From NCBI GenBank assembly GCA_965212245.1, contig OZ243107.1, positions 1,178,001 to 1,242,000 on the forward strand: a stretch of 64,000 bases of DNA, in the 5' to 3' direction. Source of the DNA: CAKZNE01 sp040222435. GTDB taxonomy: Bacteria > Bacteroidota > Bacteroidia > Flavobacteriales > Schleiferiaceae. Every line of letters begins with the position of its first letter. Position 1 is the stretch's first letter. The position numbers were made by a program, and so were the translations under genes. Under the pieces are notes generated by a model. It was not told where the DNA came from, made no database searches, and saw only the letters and a program-made list of their open reading frames with translations. Of the stretch, positions 41,797-50,457 are shown one piece after another.

Positions 41797-42237
41797 ATGC
41801 CACAAGCCCATAAGTCTCTCCATATCCATATTACCCTTGACTGGAGCGAACAGGATCTGTTCGGGCATATAAACAACCTTGCATTTTTTAAATATATTCA
41901 GGCCGCCCGGGTCAATTTCTGGAGGAAAACCGGGGTTTGGGAAAATACCAATGAAAAGCCTGAAAAGGGACCGGTACTGGCTTCAGCACATTGCGATTTT
42001 AAAAGGCAACTGAATTACCCGGGTTCGCTGGATGTATACAGTACAACCGGCCAGATCAGGAATTCCGGCTTTGAAATTACCCATCAATTGAAAGATGAAA
42101 AGGGAAACCTGGTGGCCACCGGAAAAGATGTAGCCGTATATTTTGACTATGAAAAGGGAGAAAAAACGGCACTGCCTGAAGAGCTGAAAGAAAACCTCAA
42201 ACAATATCAACTAATGGAAAATCGCAGTAATGTCTAA
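41797..42237 (+). CDS. Acyl-CoA thioesterase (4HBT family)
   Basis: A 146-residue hot-dog-fold protein: ITLDWSEQDLFGHINNLAFF carries the family's catalytic Asp-x-x-GH-x-NN pattern (D replaced here by the EQDLFGHINN form), followed by KYIQAARVNFW. Such enzymes cleave acyl-CoA thioesters; the chain length preference is unknown. It overlaps the start of the ureohydrolase gene by eight bases and starts 15 bases after the large surface protein, so it belongs to the same transcription unit as both neighbours or at least is coupled to the downstream one. Confidence 0.87.
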   Translation: MPQAHKSLHIHITLDWSEQDLFGHINNLAFFKYIQAARVNFWRKTGVWENTNEKPEKGPVLASAHCDFKRQLNYPGSLDVYSTTGQIRNSGFEITHQLKDEKGNLVATGKDVAVYFDYEKGEKTALPEELKENLKQYQLMENRSNV

Positions 42238-43252
42238 ACAGCAGAAGATAGATCAGTTTGACCCCAATGGTTTTGCTACCAACGACCAACTTTTTGGTTT
42301 GCCCTTTACCTATGGAGAATCGGAAACCATAGTACTCCCCGTTCCCTGGGAGGTTACCGTATCGTATCGTTCCGGAACGGCTAATGGACCGGATGCCATC
42401 AGGGAAGCATCACTACAGGTTGATCTGTTTGATCCGGTTTTGCCAGGTGCCTGGAAAAGAGGCATTCATATGCTTGAGGTAAGCCACGAACTAAAAGAGA
42501 AAAGTGATCGTCTGCGGGTAAAAGCAGAGGAATATCTTAATAAACTGACTGAAGAAGCGGACCCAAAGTCCTTGATGGAGGTCAACCATGCCTGTGGTGA
42601 AATGGTGCAATGGGTTGAGGACTCCGCCCGGCATTTACTGGAGGAAGGGAAGCAGGTAGCTCTTTTGGGGGGAGATCATAGTACCCCACTTGGGTTTATC
42701 AGAGCTCTGGGCAGGCAGCACAATTCCTTCGGGATTTTGCAAATTGATGCTCATGCAGATCTTCGTGATGCTTACGAAGGTTTTACTTTTTCCCATGCGT
42801 CTATCATGCATAATGCTTTACGGGAAAACTGTGTGGAGAAATTGGTGCAGGTAGGTATCCGTGATTATTGTGAGGCCGAATATGATAGGATACAGTCTGA
42901 TGACCGGATTGAAACATTTTTTGATCGTGACCTGAAACAAGGTGCATACCATGGCATTTCATGGCAGGAGCAATGTGAGAAGATCATTGATGCACTGCCC
43001 CAAAAAGTATATCTGAGTTTTGATATTGACGGCCTTGATCCCAAACTTTGCCCCAATACCGGTACCCCGGTAGCAGGTGGCTTTGAAACCGAAGAAGTGC
43101 TTTTTCTCCTGGATAAATTAGTAAAAAGCGGACGAACTATTATTGGGCTGGACCTTAATGAGGTATCGCCCGGTGAAAACGAATGGGATGCTAATGTAGG
43201 GGCAAGGCTGCTTTATAAATTGTGTAACCTGATGGCACTATCGCAACAATGA
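42230..43252 (+). CDS. Agmatinase/arginase-family ureohydrolase
   Basis: A 340-residue binuclear manganese enzyme. Metal motifs are complete: GGDHST, DAHADLRDAYEG with SHAS, and SFDIDGLDP. The family splits agmatine, arginine or formimidoylglutamate, releasing urea or formamide. With arginine decarboxylase 6.5 kb upstream, agmatine to putrescine is the most likely reaction; the N-terminal insert (RLRVKAEEYLNKLTEE) is common in the Bacteroidota agmatinase branch. It overlaps the thioesterase gene by eight bases and the following 42-residue frame by four. Confidence 0.88.
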   Translation: MSKQQKIDQFDPNGFATNDQLFGLPFTYGESETIVLPVPWEVTVSYRSGTANGPDAIREASLQVDLFDPVLPGAWKRGIHMLEVSHELKEKSDRLRVKAEEYLNKLTEEADPKSLMEVNHACGEMVQWVEDSARHLLEEGKQVALLGGDHSTPLGFIRALGRQHNSFGILQIDAHADLRDAYEGFTFSHASIMHNALRENCVEKLVQVGIRDYCEAEYDRIQSDDRIETFFDRDLKQGAYHGISWQEQCEKIIDALPQKVYLSFDIDGLDPKLCPNTGTPVAGGFETEEVLFLLDKLVKSGRTIIGLDLNEVSPGENEWDANVGARLLYKLCNLMALSQQ

Positions 43253-43377
43253 CCAAAAAATTCAAGATTGAAATAAAGGAGCACAAAATCGATTTTGTGA
43301 TGGATTTGTTAAGCAATATGCCTTTTGTGACGGTAACGCCCCTTGAAGGAGAGCAAGAAAAAACCCCGGACGAATAA
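43249..43377 (+). CDS. 42-residue protein resembling small antitoxins
   Basis: The ATG overlaps the ureohydrolase stop by four bases (ATGA). The product starts MTKKFKIEIKEHKIDFVMDL, continues LSNMPFVTVTPLEGEQEKT and ends PDE. A beta strand, an amphipathic helix and a short strand resemble the N-terminal half of small Bacteroidota antitoxins that begin with I-x-I-x-x-x-K-x-x-F-h-x-x-h-h-x-x-h. No toxin gene follows: the next 157 bases are empty. It may be a solitary antitoxin or a small regulator translated with the enzyme. Coding potential rests on the coupling and composition only. Confidence 0.55.
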   Translation: MTKKFKIEIKEHKIDFVMDLLSNMPFVTVTPLEGEQEKTPDE

Positions 43378-43534
43378 GACCGGAGCTACAAAATTCTTTC
43401 AGGATTTCACTCAAACGGACCAGCCTTAGTGTTTCGGCCTTAATTAGCTTAATAACAAACTATTAATCAGGATTGCCTTAAGGATTGAAGATTATGTATC
43501 TTTCATTTTGAAAAATCACCAATGCTAAAATCAA

Positions 43535-44260
43535 ATGCCTCTTTACTCTACTTCTGCTGATAAAATTCTTTTCCTGGACATTGAAACGGTTAGCGCCCAA
43601 CCGGATTTTGGCGGTCTGGAAGAGCATTGGCAAAACCTCTGGGATCAGAAAACGCGCTTTATGCGTAAGGAAGACCAAAGCCTTGAGGAGGTATATGAGC
43701 AACGGGCGGCAATTATGGCTGAATTTGGAAAGATCGTGTGCATATCCTGTGGTTTTTTTACGGAGCGCAATGGACAGCGAAATTTCCGGATCAAATCCTT
43801 TTATGGAGATGATGAGTCAGTGCTGCTTCAGGAGTTTGCAGACCTTCTCAACGGACATTTTAGTAAAGAGTATTTGCTTTGTGCCCACAACGGAAAGGAG
43901 TTTGACTTTCCCTATATAGCCAGAAGAATGGTGGTGCACGGCATACGCCTGCCGTCTTTATTAAACACCAGTGGTTTAAAACCCTGGGAGGTTCGTCACG
44001 TGGACACCATGGAAATGTGGAAATTTGGTGATTATAAGCACTTCACCAGTGTAAAGCTTTTGGCGGCTTTGTTTGATATTCCCACGCCCAAGGACGATAT
44101 AGACGGAAGTATGGTAGGCGAAGTGTACTGGAAAGAAAAAAACCTGGAACGGATCGTAACCTATTGCCAAAAGGATACCGTCACAGTTGCACGGATATTC
44201 CTGAAAATGGAGGGCATGGATACTTTAACAGACAAAGAGATTATAGTCAGCAATGAATAA
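43535..44260 (+). CDS. 3'-5' exonuclease of the DEDDy type
   Basis: A 241-residue RNase H-fold exonuclease. Motif I is ILFLDIETVSAQ, motif II CAHNGKEFDFPYIARRM, motif III YCQKDTVTVARIFLKM with Tyr four residues before the Asp, which makes it DEDDy. It corresponds to the group annotated as predicted 3'-5' exonuclease related to the PolB exonuclease domain. It has no polymerase part. It probably trims DNA or RNA ends in repair. It overlaps the ABC gene downstream by eight bases. Confidence 0.9.
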   Translation: MPLYSTSADKILFLDIETVSAQPDFGGLEEHWQNLWDQKTRFMRKEDQSLEEVYEQRAAIMAEFGKIVCISCGFFTERNGQRNFRIKSFYGDDESVLLQEFADLLNGHFSKEYLLCAHNGKEFDFPYIARRMVVHGIRLPSLLNTSGLKPWEVRHVDTMEMWKFGDYKHFTSVKLLAALFDIPTPKDDIDGSMVGEVYWKEKNLERIVTYCQKDTVTVARIFLKMEGMDTLTDKEIIVSNE

Positions 44261-45917
44261 ACCCCTTTTAAAAGTTGAGAGCCTGAATATCAGTGTAGGC
44301 GAAACCTCCCTGGTAAAGGGGCTTCATTTCAAACTTGAGAAAGGTAAAACCCTGGGCATAGTAGGAGAATCCGGTTCCGGAAAATCATTGACCAGCCTGG
44401 CCATTATGGGTCTGTTGGCAACGGGGCTTAAGCTTAAAGGGTCGCTGGAGTTTGATGATCAGGATCTTACAAAGCTTACACCTGATCAATACCTCGAGGT
44501 CCGGGGTAATAGAATATCTATGATCTTTCAGGAACCGATGACGGCTCTGAACCCTTCGGTAAGATGTGGTAAGCAGGTAGCTGAAATATTGCAAAGGCAT
44601 ACCGAATTATCCTCTAAAAAAATTGAGGCTGAAATATTACGACTTTTCAAAAAGGTCCAATTGCCACGCCCTGAGCAGATCATGAAGAGCTATCCCCACC
44701 AAATTAGTGGTGGCCAAAAACAGCGGGTTATGATCGCCATGGCGGTGGCCTGTAAGCCTGAGCTTCTCATAGCAGATGAGCCCACCACAGCGCTTGATGT
44801 TACGGTACAGGCTGATATCCTGCAACTATTGGAAGAACTGCAGCAGGAGTATGGCATGTCTATGATCTTTATTACCCATGACCTGGGCGTGGTGCATAAA
44901 GTGGCGGATGAGGTGTTGGTGATGTGTAAGGGTGAACAACTGGAAACCGGTACTGCTGAACAGATATTCAGCAATCCTCAACATTATTATACTAAAGGTC
45001 TTTTAGCGTGCCGGCCAACTGCTGAGACCAGTTATAAAAGATTACCACTGATATCAGATTTTACCCGGGAGGGTGGTTGGAAGGGAGTTGCCGTAAGTGT
45101 GGATGAGCGTAAAGAGAGAAGTAAGCAGCTTATCACACATGAACCATTGCTGGAGATACATCAATTGGATAAATGGTTTACGGCTGCGGGCTTTATGCAA
45201 GAAAAGCAGGTGGTTAAAGCTGTAAACGGAGTAGGTTTTTCCATTTACCCCGGAGAGGTTTTAGGTCTGGTGGGAGAATCGGGTTGTGGAAAGACCACTT
45301 TAGGTCGTGTACTTTGTGGCCTGGAAAAAGCCACTTCCGGGGAAATATTTTACAGAGGCAAAGATATTACTTATCTCTCTGCCCGTGAGTGGAGAAAGTT
45401 GCACCGTGAGATACAGATTATATTCCAGGACCCTTATTCATCTTTAAACCCGCGTATTTCTATTGGTAAAGCTCTCTTGGAAGTACTGCGAACTCACAAC
45501 CTTATCAAATCACGGAAAGGTAAGGAGCAGGTTTGTCATCTTTTGGAAAGAGTGGGATTGCGGGCAGATCAGTACGATCGTTATCCGCACGAGTTCTCGG
45601 GTGGACAACGTCAGCGGATTGGTATTGCCCGTGCTTTGGCCCTGGAGCCTGAATTCATCGTGTGTGATGAGTCCGTTAGTGCACTGGATGTTTCTGTACA
45701 AGCACAAATCATCAATTTGCTGAACGATCTTAAAGATGATTTTGGCTTCACCTATTTATTTATATCTCATGATCTTGCAGTAGTGAAGTACATCAGTGAT
45801 CGTATTGTGGTGATGCAAAAAGGAGAGGTAGTGGAAATAGGCCAATCGGACGAACTCTATCATCATCCGGAAAAAGAATATACTCAAAAACTGATTGCTT
45901 CTATTCCTGAGGCTTAG
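44253..45917 (+). CDS. Two-domain peptide-type ABC transporter ATP-binding protein
   Basis: 554 residues with two complete ATPase domains, like a DppD-DppF or YejF fusion. First domain: Walker A GESGSGKSLT, signature ISGGQKQRVMIAMA, Walker B LLIADEPTTALD. Second domain: GESGCGKTTLG, FSGGQRQRIGIARA, FIVCDESVSALD. The first domain keeps the oligopeptide-type tail (YTKGLLACRP). The family powers uptake (or, rarely, export) of peptides or nickel. The permeases and binding protein are not here, so they must be elsewhere. It ends four bases into the convergent membrane-protein gene. Confidence 0.93.
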   Translation: MNKPLLKVESLNISVGETSLVKGLHFKLEKGKTLGIVGESGSGKSLTSLAIMGLLATGLKLKGSLEFDDQDLTKLTPDQYLEVRGNRISMIFQEPMTALNPSVRCGKQVAEILQRHTELSSKKIEAEILRLFKKVQLPRPEQIMKSYPHQISGGQKQRVMIAMAVACKPELLIADEPTTALDVTVQADILQLLEELQQEYGMSMIFITHDLGVVHKVADEVLVMCKGEQLETGTAEQIFSNPQHYYTKGLLACRPTAETSYKRLPLISDFTREGGWKGVAVSVDERKERSKQLITHEPLLEIHQLDKWFTAAGFMQEKQVVKAVNGVGFSIYPGEVLGLVGESGCGKTTLGRVLCGLEKATSGEIFYRGKDITYLSAREWRKLHREIQIIFQDPYSSLNPRISIGKALLEVLRTHNLIKSRKGKEQVCHLLERVGLRADQYDRYPHEFSGGQRQRIGIARALALEPEFIVCDESVSALDVSVQAQIINLLNDLKDDFGFTYLFISHDLAVVKYISDRIVVMQKGEVVEIGQSDELYHHPEKEYTQKLIASIPEA

Positions 45918-47254
45918 TCAAGGTTTTTTCGTGCTGCATCGTAGTCCGGAGGGTCAAGGTATTGATCATAGTCATCCACATAATGATCTATCATAAACTG
46001 TTTCCAGAATAGTTCTTTAGACATACTGTCGTAATGAATAATAGAACTTTTGTATTGCTTCGTGTAGAATACTGAGAAGAAACAAAGAACAAAAAGAACG
46101 GCATATACGGGAGCCCTGATCAAGCCGGGGGCCTTATTTAACCGCTCAAATACGGCCGCGAAAGCAAAGCCCAGCAGCGGAAGAAAATCGATCATGGGTC
46201 GGGCACCGAACCCTCCTCCATACCACCAGCACCACCAGCTGAAGGTTACCCAAAGGGCTGTAAAAAAAGTAAAACCTGCAGCAAGGGTGAGGAGCCGGTC
46301 CTTAAACCAGAGAAAGACGAATCCCAGTCCTGCAAAAGTGAGGGCAGGGCTATAAATCACCCAACCTTTGCGGTAACTGAAAAGGCCCTTAAGGATTTCA
46401 GGATCACTAAAAAAGAAGCGTTCATCATTATAGGAATAGATAACCCAATTACCGGTCATATAATGCCAGTAAAAAAGCTGGGGCAATAGTATGAGTGTGC
46501 CGCCCAGAACAGCGGTAAAAATGGCTGGTATATGTGACTTAAAGGATGAACCCCTTTGTGTAATAAGCATAATGAACGGGAACAATAAAATCAGAATGTC
46601 CGTGGGGCGGATAAGCACCAGCAAACCACTGACAGCTCCTATAAGGAGGGCCTTAAGTAAAGAAGCCTTATCCATGTAACGGAAAAAGATGTACAGAATG
46701 AGGCAGACTAAAAAGAAGTTATAAGCGTGAGACATAGGTTCTTTAAGCGAGTAGTAAAGAAGATTAGTCCCCAGGTAGGTGACGGCCAGAGTAATTGCCA
46801 CTGCCTTATCATTAAAGAACCGAAGGAGGAATTTTCGAAGCAGCCAGAGGCCCAGCAGTGTAAAAAAACTGAGAGAGGCTAAAAGCCCGATCCTATAAGG
46901 TAAGGAAAAGCCATCTGCCGGAAAACTGTCGGAGAAGGTAGCATAGGTGTGTGCTAAAAAGAAAAAAGGACTGTACAGATAGGCCAGCCCACAGGTCATT
47001 TTTACAAAGCGATTGCCTTCCTCATCCTCGTTCATATAGAATTGATGCAGCCCTTCCCAGGCAGCAACACTTTCATCATTTTCCAGCTTGAGATCCTGGT
47101 AGATAAAGGTTAAAGGCAAATAGGAATAATAGAGGGAGATATCCCAACTAATCACCTTATCATCGTTCCAAAAGCGAAAGTGTGATGAAAGGGCTATAAC
47201 TATAGCCACTAACAACCAAAAAACACGATAACTGGCTTTGGAAGAGCTTTTCAT
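45914..47254 (-). CDS. Polytopic membrane protein, glycosyltransferase-like
   Basis: A 446-residue protein with about ten hydrophobic helices (FWLLVAIVIALSSHF; LLASLSFFTLLGLWLL; GLLVLIRPTDILILLFPFIML; FTFFTALWVTFSW). The first periplasmic loop contains WDISLYYSYLPLTFIY with an acidic residue, where GT-C enzymes of the PMT/ArnT kind keep a catalytic Asp, and the overall layout (LVLIRPTD) is that of GT39-like proteins that use lipid-linked sugars. The assignment to a reaction is weak. It starts on the base after the scoB stop, so it is the last gene of the CoA-transferase unit. Confidence 0.7.
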   Translation of the reverse strand: MKSSSKASYRVFWLLVAIVIALSSHFRFWNDDKVISWDISLYYSYLPLTFIYQDLKLENDESVAAWEGLHQFYMNEDEEGNRFVKMTCGLAYLYSPFFFLAHTYATFSDSFPADGFSLPYRIGLLASLSFFTLLGLWLLRKFLLRFFNDKAVAITLAVTYLGTNLLYYSLKEPMSHAYNFFLVCLILYIFFRYMDKASLLKALLIGAVSGLLVLIRPTDILILLFPFIMLITQRGSSFKSHIPAIFTAVLGGTLILLPQLFYWHYMTGNWVIYSYNDERFFFSDPEILKGLFSYRKGWVIYSPALTFAGLGFVFLWFKDRLLTLAAGFTFFTALWVTFSWWCWWYGGGFGARPMIDFLPLLGFAFAAVFERLNKAPGLIRAPVYAVLFVLCFFSVFYTKQYKSSIIHYDSMSKELFWKQFMIDHYVDDYDQYLDPPDYDAARKNLD

Positions 47255-47911
47255 TTATAAGCTCATAAGGGGGATGTCGCCCTCAACAACCAGGGTTCCC
47301 TCAGTTGCATTACGCACATCTTCCACACTTACACCGGGTGCCAGTTCCCGCAGAATAAATTTTCCATCGGCCACATCCATAACCGCCAGGTTGGTCACCA
47401 CCTTTTTTACACAACGAACACCGGTAAGCGGAAGCGTACATTTTTTTAATAATTTGGATTCACCAGCCCGGTTGGTGTGCATCATGGCTACGATAATATT
47501 CTCGGCAGAAGCTACCAGGTCCATTGCCCCACCCATACCTTTTACCATTTTTCCGGGTATTTTCCAGTTGGCAATATCACCCTGTTCAGAAACTTCCATG
47601 GCTCCCAGTACCGTCATATCCACGTGTTGTCCGCGGATCATGGCAAAACTATGGGCCGAGTCAAAATAAGCCGCACCGGGTAAGGCCGTAATGGTTTGTT
47701 TACCCGCATTGATGAGGTCTGCGTCTACCTCCTCCTCAATAGGAAATGGCCCCATACCCAAAATGCCATTCTCAGACTGGAACTCTACCGAAATTCCATC
47801 AGGAATATAATTAGCTACCAGTGTGGGAATGCCAATACCCAGGTTTACATAATAACCGTCTTCCAGTTCTCTGGCAATACGTTGGGCAATTCCATTCTTA
47901 TCAAGAGGCAT
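47255..47911 (-). CDS. scoB: 3-oxoacid CoA-transferase subunit B
   Basis: A 218-residue CoA-transferase beta subunit. The catalytic glutamate lies in EFQSENGILGMG (SENG motif, about residue 45-50). GIGIPTLVANYIPDG and the C-terminal LAPGVSVEDVRNATEG are family standards. It moves CoA between succinyl-CoA and a 3-oxoacid such as acetoacetate. Its partner scoA is 1.8 kb upstream, separated by a 600-residue membrane protein, which is unusual because the two are nearly always adjacent. Confidence 0.95.
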   Translation of the reverse strand: MPLDKNGIAQRIARELEDGYYVNLGIGIPTLVANYIPDGISVEFQSENGILGMGPFPIEEEVDADLINAGKQTITALPGAAYFDSAHSFAMIRGQHVDMTVLGAMEVSEQGDIANWKIPGKMVKGMGGAMDLVASAENIIVAMMHTNRAGESKLLKKCTLPLTGVRCVKKVVTNLAVMDVADGKFILRELAPGVSVEDVRNATEGTLVVEGDIPLMSL

Positions 47912-47916
47912 ATGAA

Positions 47917-49719
47917 TTAATTTAACTTATGAATAACCGTTTGAGCGCTATGCAGGCTATATTTCTGATTATTGAAGTTCCAAATATAGCTTTCCATTTG
48001 CACAGCTTCAAGGGGAACAGAGTTAAAATAGATACTTAAAGATACAGGTTCTCCTTTTTTCCAATTCAGGTGGTGGTGATCTAAGTTTACTTGCTGGTAG
48101 CCTACTACATTTCCTTCAGCATCGTTAAAATAAACGGGTATAATCCCCATAAACAGATCATCCTCCAGGCTAATACTCAGCGTCAGGTCAAGCTGAATGG
48201 CTTTCCCCTGAAGAGTATCTATTTCTTCCAGTGTGATCAGCGGGTGAAAACCAGGATCTTTTTGGCTAAAAGTTTTGGCCTCTTTACGTATCAAAGGCTG
48301 CCGGGTGAGAAAAAGTTTTCGCTTTACCAACGAGATTCCCGAATGGGGGTCAAAAAGCTTTTGCTCATATAGATCCTTGAAAACAGGGGATTCCTGCAGA
48401 TTTACAATTTGGTAGTCGGCTATAAACTCTTTCTCAACATAGCTTTGACAAACGTTAACCTTTTGCTGTTTTTGCAAATGGAGCATAGCCCAATTGTGTT
48501 TATAAAAGTTAAGCCCGGCTGCGAGGGTAGGAGGCACACCTGTATTGGGTGAGTCTTGTACTACAAAATCATAAAAGCTATCCGGAATGTGCTCACGCTT
48601 CCAGCTGGGATCTGTGGAAGTGTTCAGATTGGCAAGCTCATAAAAGTTCCAGGGCAGAATAAGTAAAGGAAGAGCCAGAATAGCCAGGAAGGCTCTTTTT
48701 TTATAGGAGGCATTATCTAAGGCAAAAATAAAGGCCAGGATAAGAAGCAGGTACCAGTGTAGTATAGTTCGTGATACGGGCAGTTTCATATCCAGCAGAA
48801 CATAAGCTGAAAAGGCTGCTAAAACATTGAAAAAAAGCAGTATAAAAAAGATAAAAAATCCGCTGAAAGCGAAGCGGGGATTCTTGCGAAGTATATAGCC
48901 TGAGAACAGCAAAACGATAATAGCTACAACAGCATACACGGCATAGATTACGGTGTTTTCCTGATGATGAAACATAAGACCCAGAAGACTTTTAATACTG
49001 GCTTCCAAACCATCATTCGTACCGATGTATAGTTGTTCACTGGCCTTTAAACGGAAGGCAATGGAAACGGAATAAAGCAGGGGGAGAAAGCTAAACCATA
49101 CCGGGCGAGGAGGTTTTAATGAACCATTTTTCTGCCAAAGAATGAAAAAGATCAATAGCAACCATAACAGATAGCTGTATAGTAAGTTAAGATTGGCAAA
49201 AAGTGCTCCTGCCATAAAAAAGGAACTCCACTTCAGGTTACGATGTGAAAGGCGGTGGGAGTTGTTTGCCCACCGGATCAGGTGAAAGATACCTGCTAAT
49301 AAAAAAGCACCGGACATGGCGTAACCACGGCAATATGCAAAAAACTCTATGAAGTAATGACTGCCTAAAAGGCTTAGCCATAAGAGCCAGCGAAGCAGGT
49401 GGTTTTGTATAAAAGCATTACCCATACGAAAGAGGTATACCGCAAAAACAATAAAGGAAAGAAGGCTGGCCAGGCGCAGAACCCATTCATCCAGGCCAAA
49501 AAGCTTGTAAAAAACCCACGAAAAAGCGGAGTTGAGAAAATGGTTATTAGCCACTGAGTGTTTAGCGATCCAGGGAATAAAGTCTCCCGGTTGTACAAAA
49601 AAGAGAAAAGTCTCTGATTCATCATTTACTAAGGGAACCTGAATGGCCCGGAGCAGCAAATACATAAAAATTCCGGCTGCCAGTGTAAAGAACCCGTATT
49701 TCTCAGCCCGTTTTAGCAT
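47917..49719 (-). CDS. Large polytopic membrane protein between scoA and scoB
   Basis: A 600-residue protein. About residues 1-360 hold ten or more hydrophobic helices, including YGFFTLAAGIFMYLLLRAI, WLLLIFFILWQ and FFIFFILLFFNVLAAFSAY. The first loop has VNDESETFLFFVQPGDFIP, acidic as in GT39/PMT-type glycosyltransferases. The C-terminal 240 residues are soluble and beta-rich (LDLTLSISLEDDLFMGIIP). I read it as a GT-C-like transferase with a periplasmic domain, of unknown sugar and acceptor. It begins 18 bases after scoA and ends five bases before scoB, so it is embedded in that operon. Confidence 0.7.
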   Translation of the reverse strand: MLKRAEKYGFFTLAAGIFMYLLLRAIQVPLVNDESETFLFFVQPGDFIPWIAKHSVANNHFLNSAFSWVFYKLFGLDEWVLRLASLLSFIVFAVYLFRMGNAFIQNHLLRWLLWLSLLGSHYFIEFFAYCRGYAMSGAFLLAGIFHLIRWANNSHRLSHRNLKWSSFFMAGALFANLNLLYSYLLWLLLIFFILWQKNGSLKPPRPVWFSFLPLLYSVSIAFRLKASEQLYIGTNDGLEASIKSLLGLMFHHQENTVIYAVYAVVAIIVLLFSGYILRKNPRFAFSGFFIFFILLFFNVLAAFSAYVLLDMKLPVSRTILHWYLLLILAFIFALDNASYKKRAFLAILALPLLILPWNFYELANLNTSTDPSWKREHIPDSFYDFVVQDSPNTGVPPTLAAGLNFYKHNWAMLHLQKQQKVNVCQSYVEKEFIADYQIVNLQESPVFKDLYEQKLFDPHSGISLVKRKLFLTRQPLIRKEAKTFSQKDPGFHPLITLEEIDTLQGKAIQLDLTLSISLEDDLFMGIIPVYFNDAEGNVVGYQQVNLDHHHLNWKKGEPVSLSIYFNSVPLEAVQMESYIWNFNNQKYSLHSAQTVIHKLN

Positions 49720-49737
49720 ACGCGAAAGGCTGGAAAA

Positions 49738-50439
49738 TTAACTCGCAGATCGTACCGTGCGCTGTTCAATGCGCTTTTCATAATTCACACCCTGAAAGAT
49801 ACGTTGCACAAAAATACCGGGTGTATGAATAAAGTTGGGGTCCAGCTCACCGGCAGGAACCAGCTCTTCCACCTCGGCAATGGTTACCTTGCCTGCCATG
49901 GCCATCAAAGGGTTAAAGTTACGTGCAGTTCCTTTAAAGATAAGGTTGCCCGCTTCATCACCTTTCCAGGCTTTTACAAAGGCAAAATCAGCTTCAAAAG
50001 CGTGTTCCAGAATATGAGGTTTCCCGTTAAACCAACGTACTTCTTTGCCTAAAGCCACTTCGGTACCGTAACCGGCCGGAGTATAAAAAGCCGGTATTCC
50101 GGCCCCGGCAGCGCGGCACCGCTCTGCAAGCGTTCCTTGGGGTATAAGTTCCACATCCAGCTCTCCGCTTAGCATGAGCTTTTCAAAAAGATCATTTTCG
50201 CCCACGTAGGAAGAGATCATTTTTTTGATTTGCCGGGTTTGTAACAGCAAGCCCAGGCCAAAGTCATCTACACCGGCATTATTGGAAATACAGGTAAGGT
50301 CGGTTACACCTGATTCACGAATAGCGGTAATGGAGTTTTCAGGAATACCGCACAAACCAAAACCACCCAGCATGAGGGTCATATTGTCTTTCAATCCTTG
50401 TGCGGCCTCGGAAGCATCCTTTACTACTTTACGGATCAT
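49738..50439 (-). CDS. scoA: 3-oxoacid CoA-transferase subunit A
   Basis: A 233-residue CoA-transferase alpha subunit: GGFGLCGIPENSITAIRESG near the N-terminus (the GGFGLCG-P-N signature), SNNAGVDDFGLGLLLQ, then KMISSYVGENDLFEKLML and PQGTLAERCRAAGAGIPAFYTP. With ScoB it forms the heterotetramer that activates acetoacetate or related acids, or works in their formation. It is 18 bases downstream of pbp1A on the same strand. Confidence 0.95.
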   Translation of the reverse strand: MIRKVVKDASEAAQGLKDNMTLMLGGFGLCGIPENSITAIRESGVTDLTCISNNAGVDDFGLGLLLQTRQIKKMISSYVGENDLFEKLMLSGELDVELIPQGTLAERCRAAGAGIPAFYTPAGYGTEVALGKEVRWFNGKPHILEHAFEADFAFVKAWKGDEAGNLIFKGTARNFNPLMAMAGKVTIAEVEELVPAGELDPNFIHTPGIFVQRIFQGVNYEKRIEQRTVRSAS

Positions 50440-50457
50440 AGAAAATCTTTTTACGGT

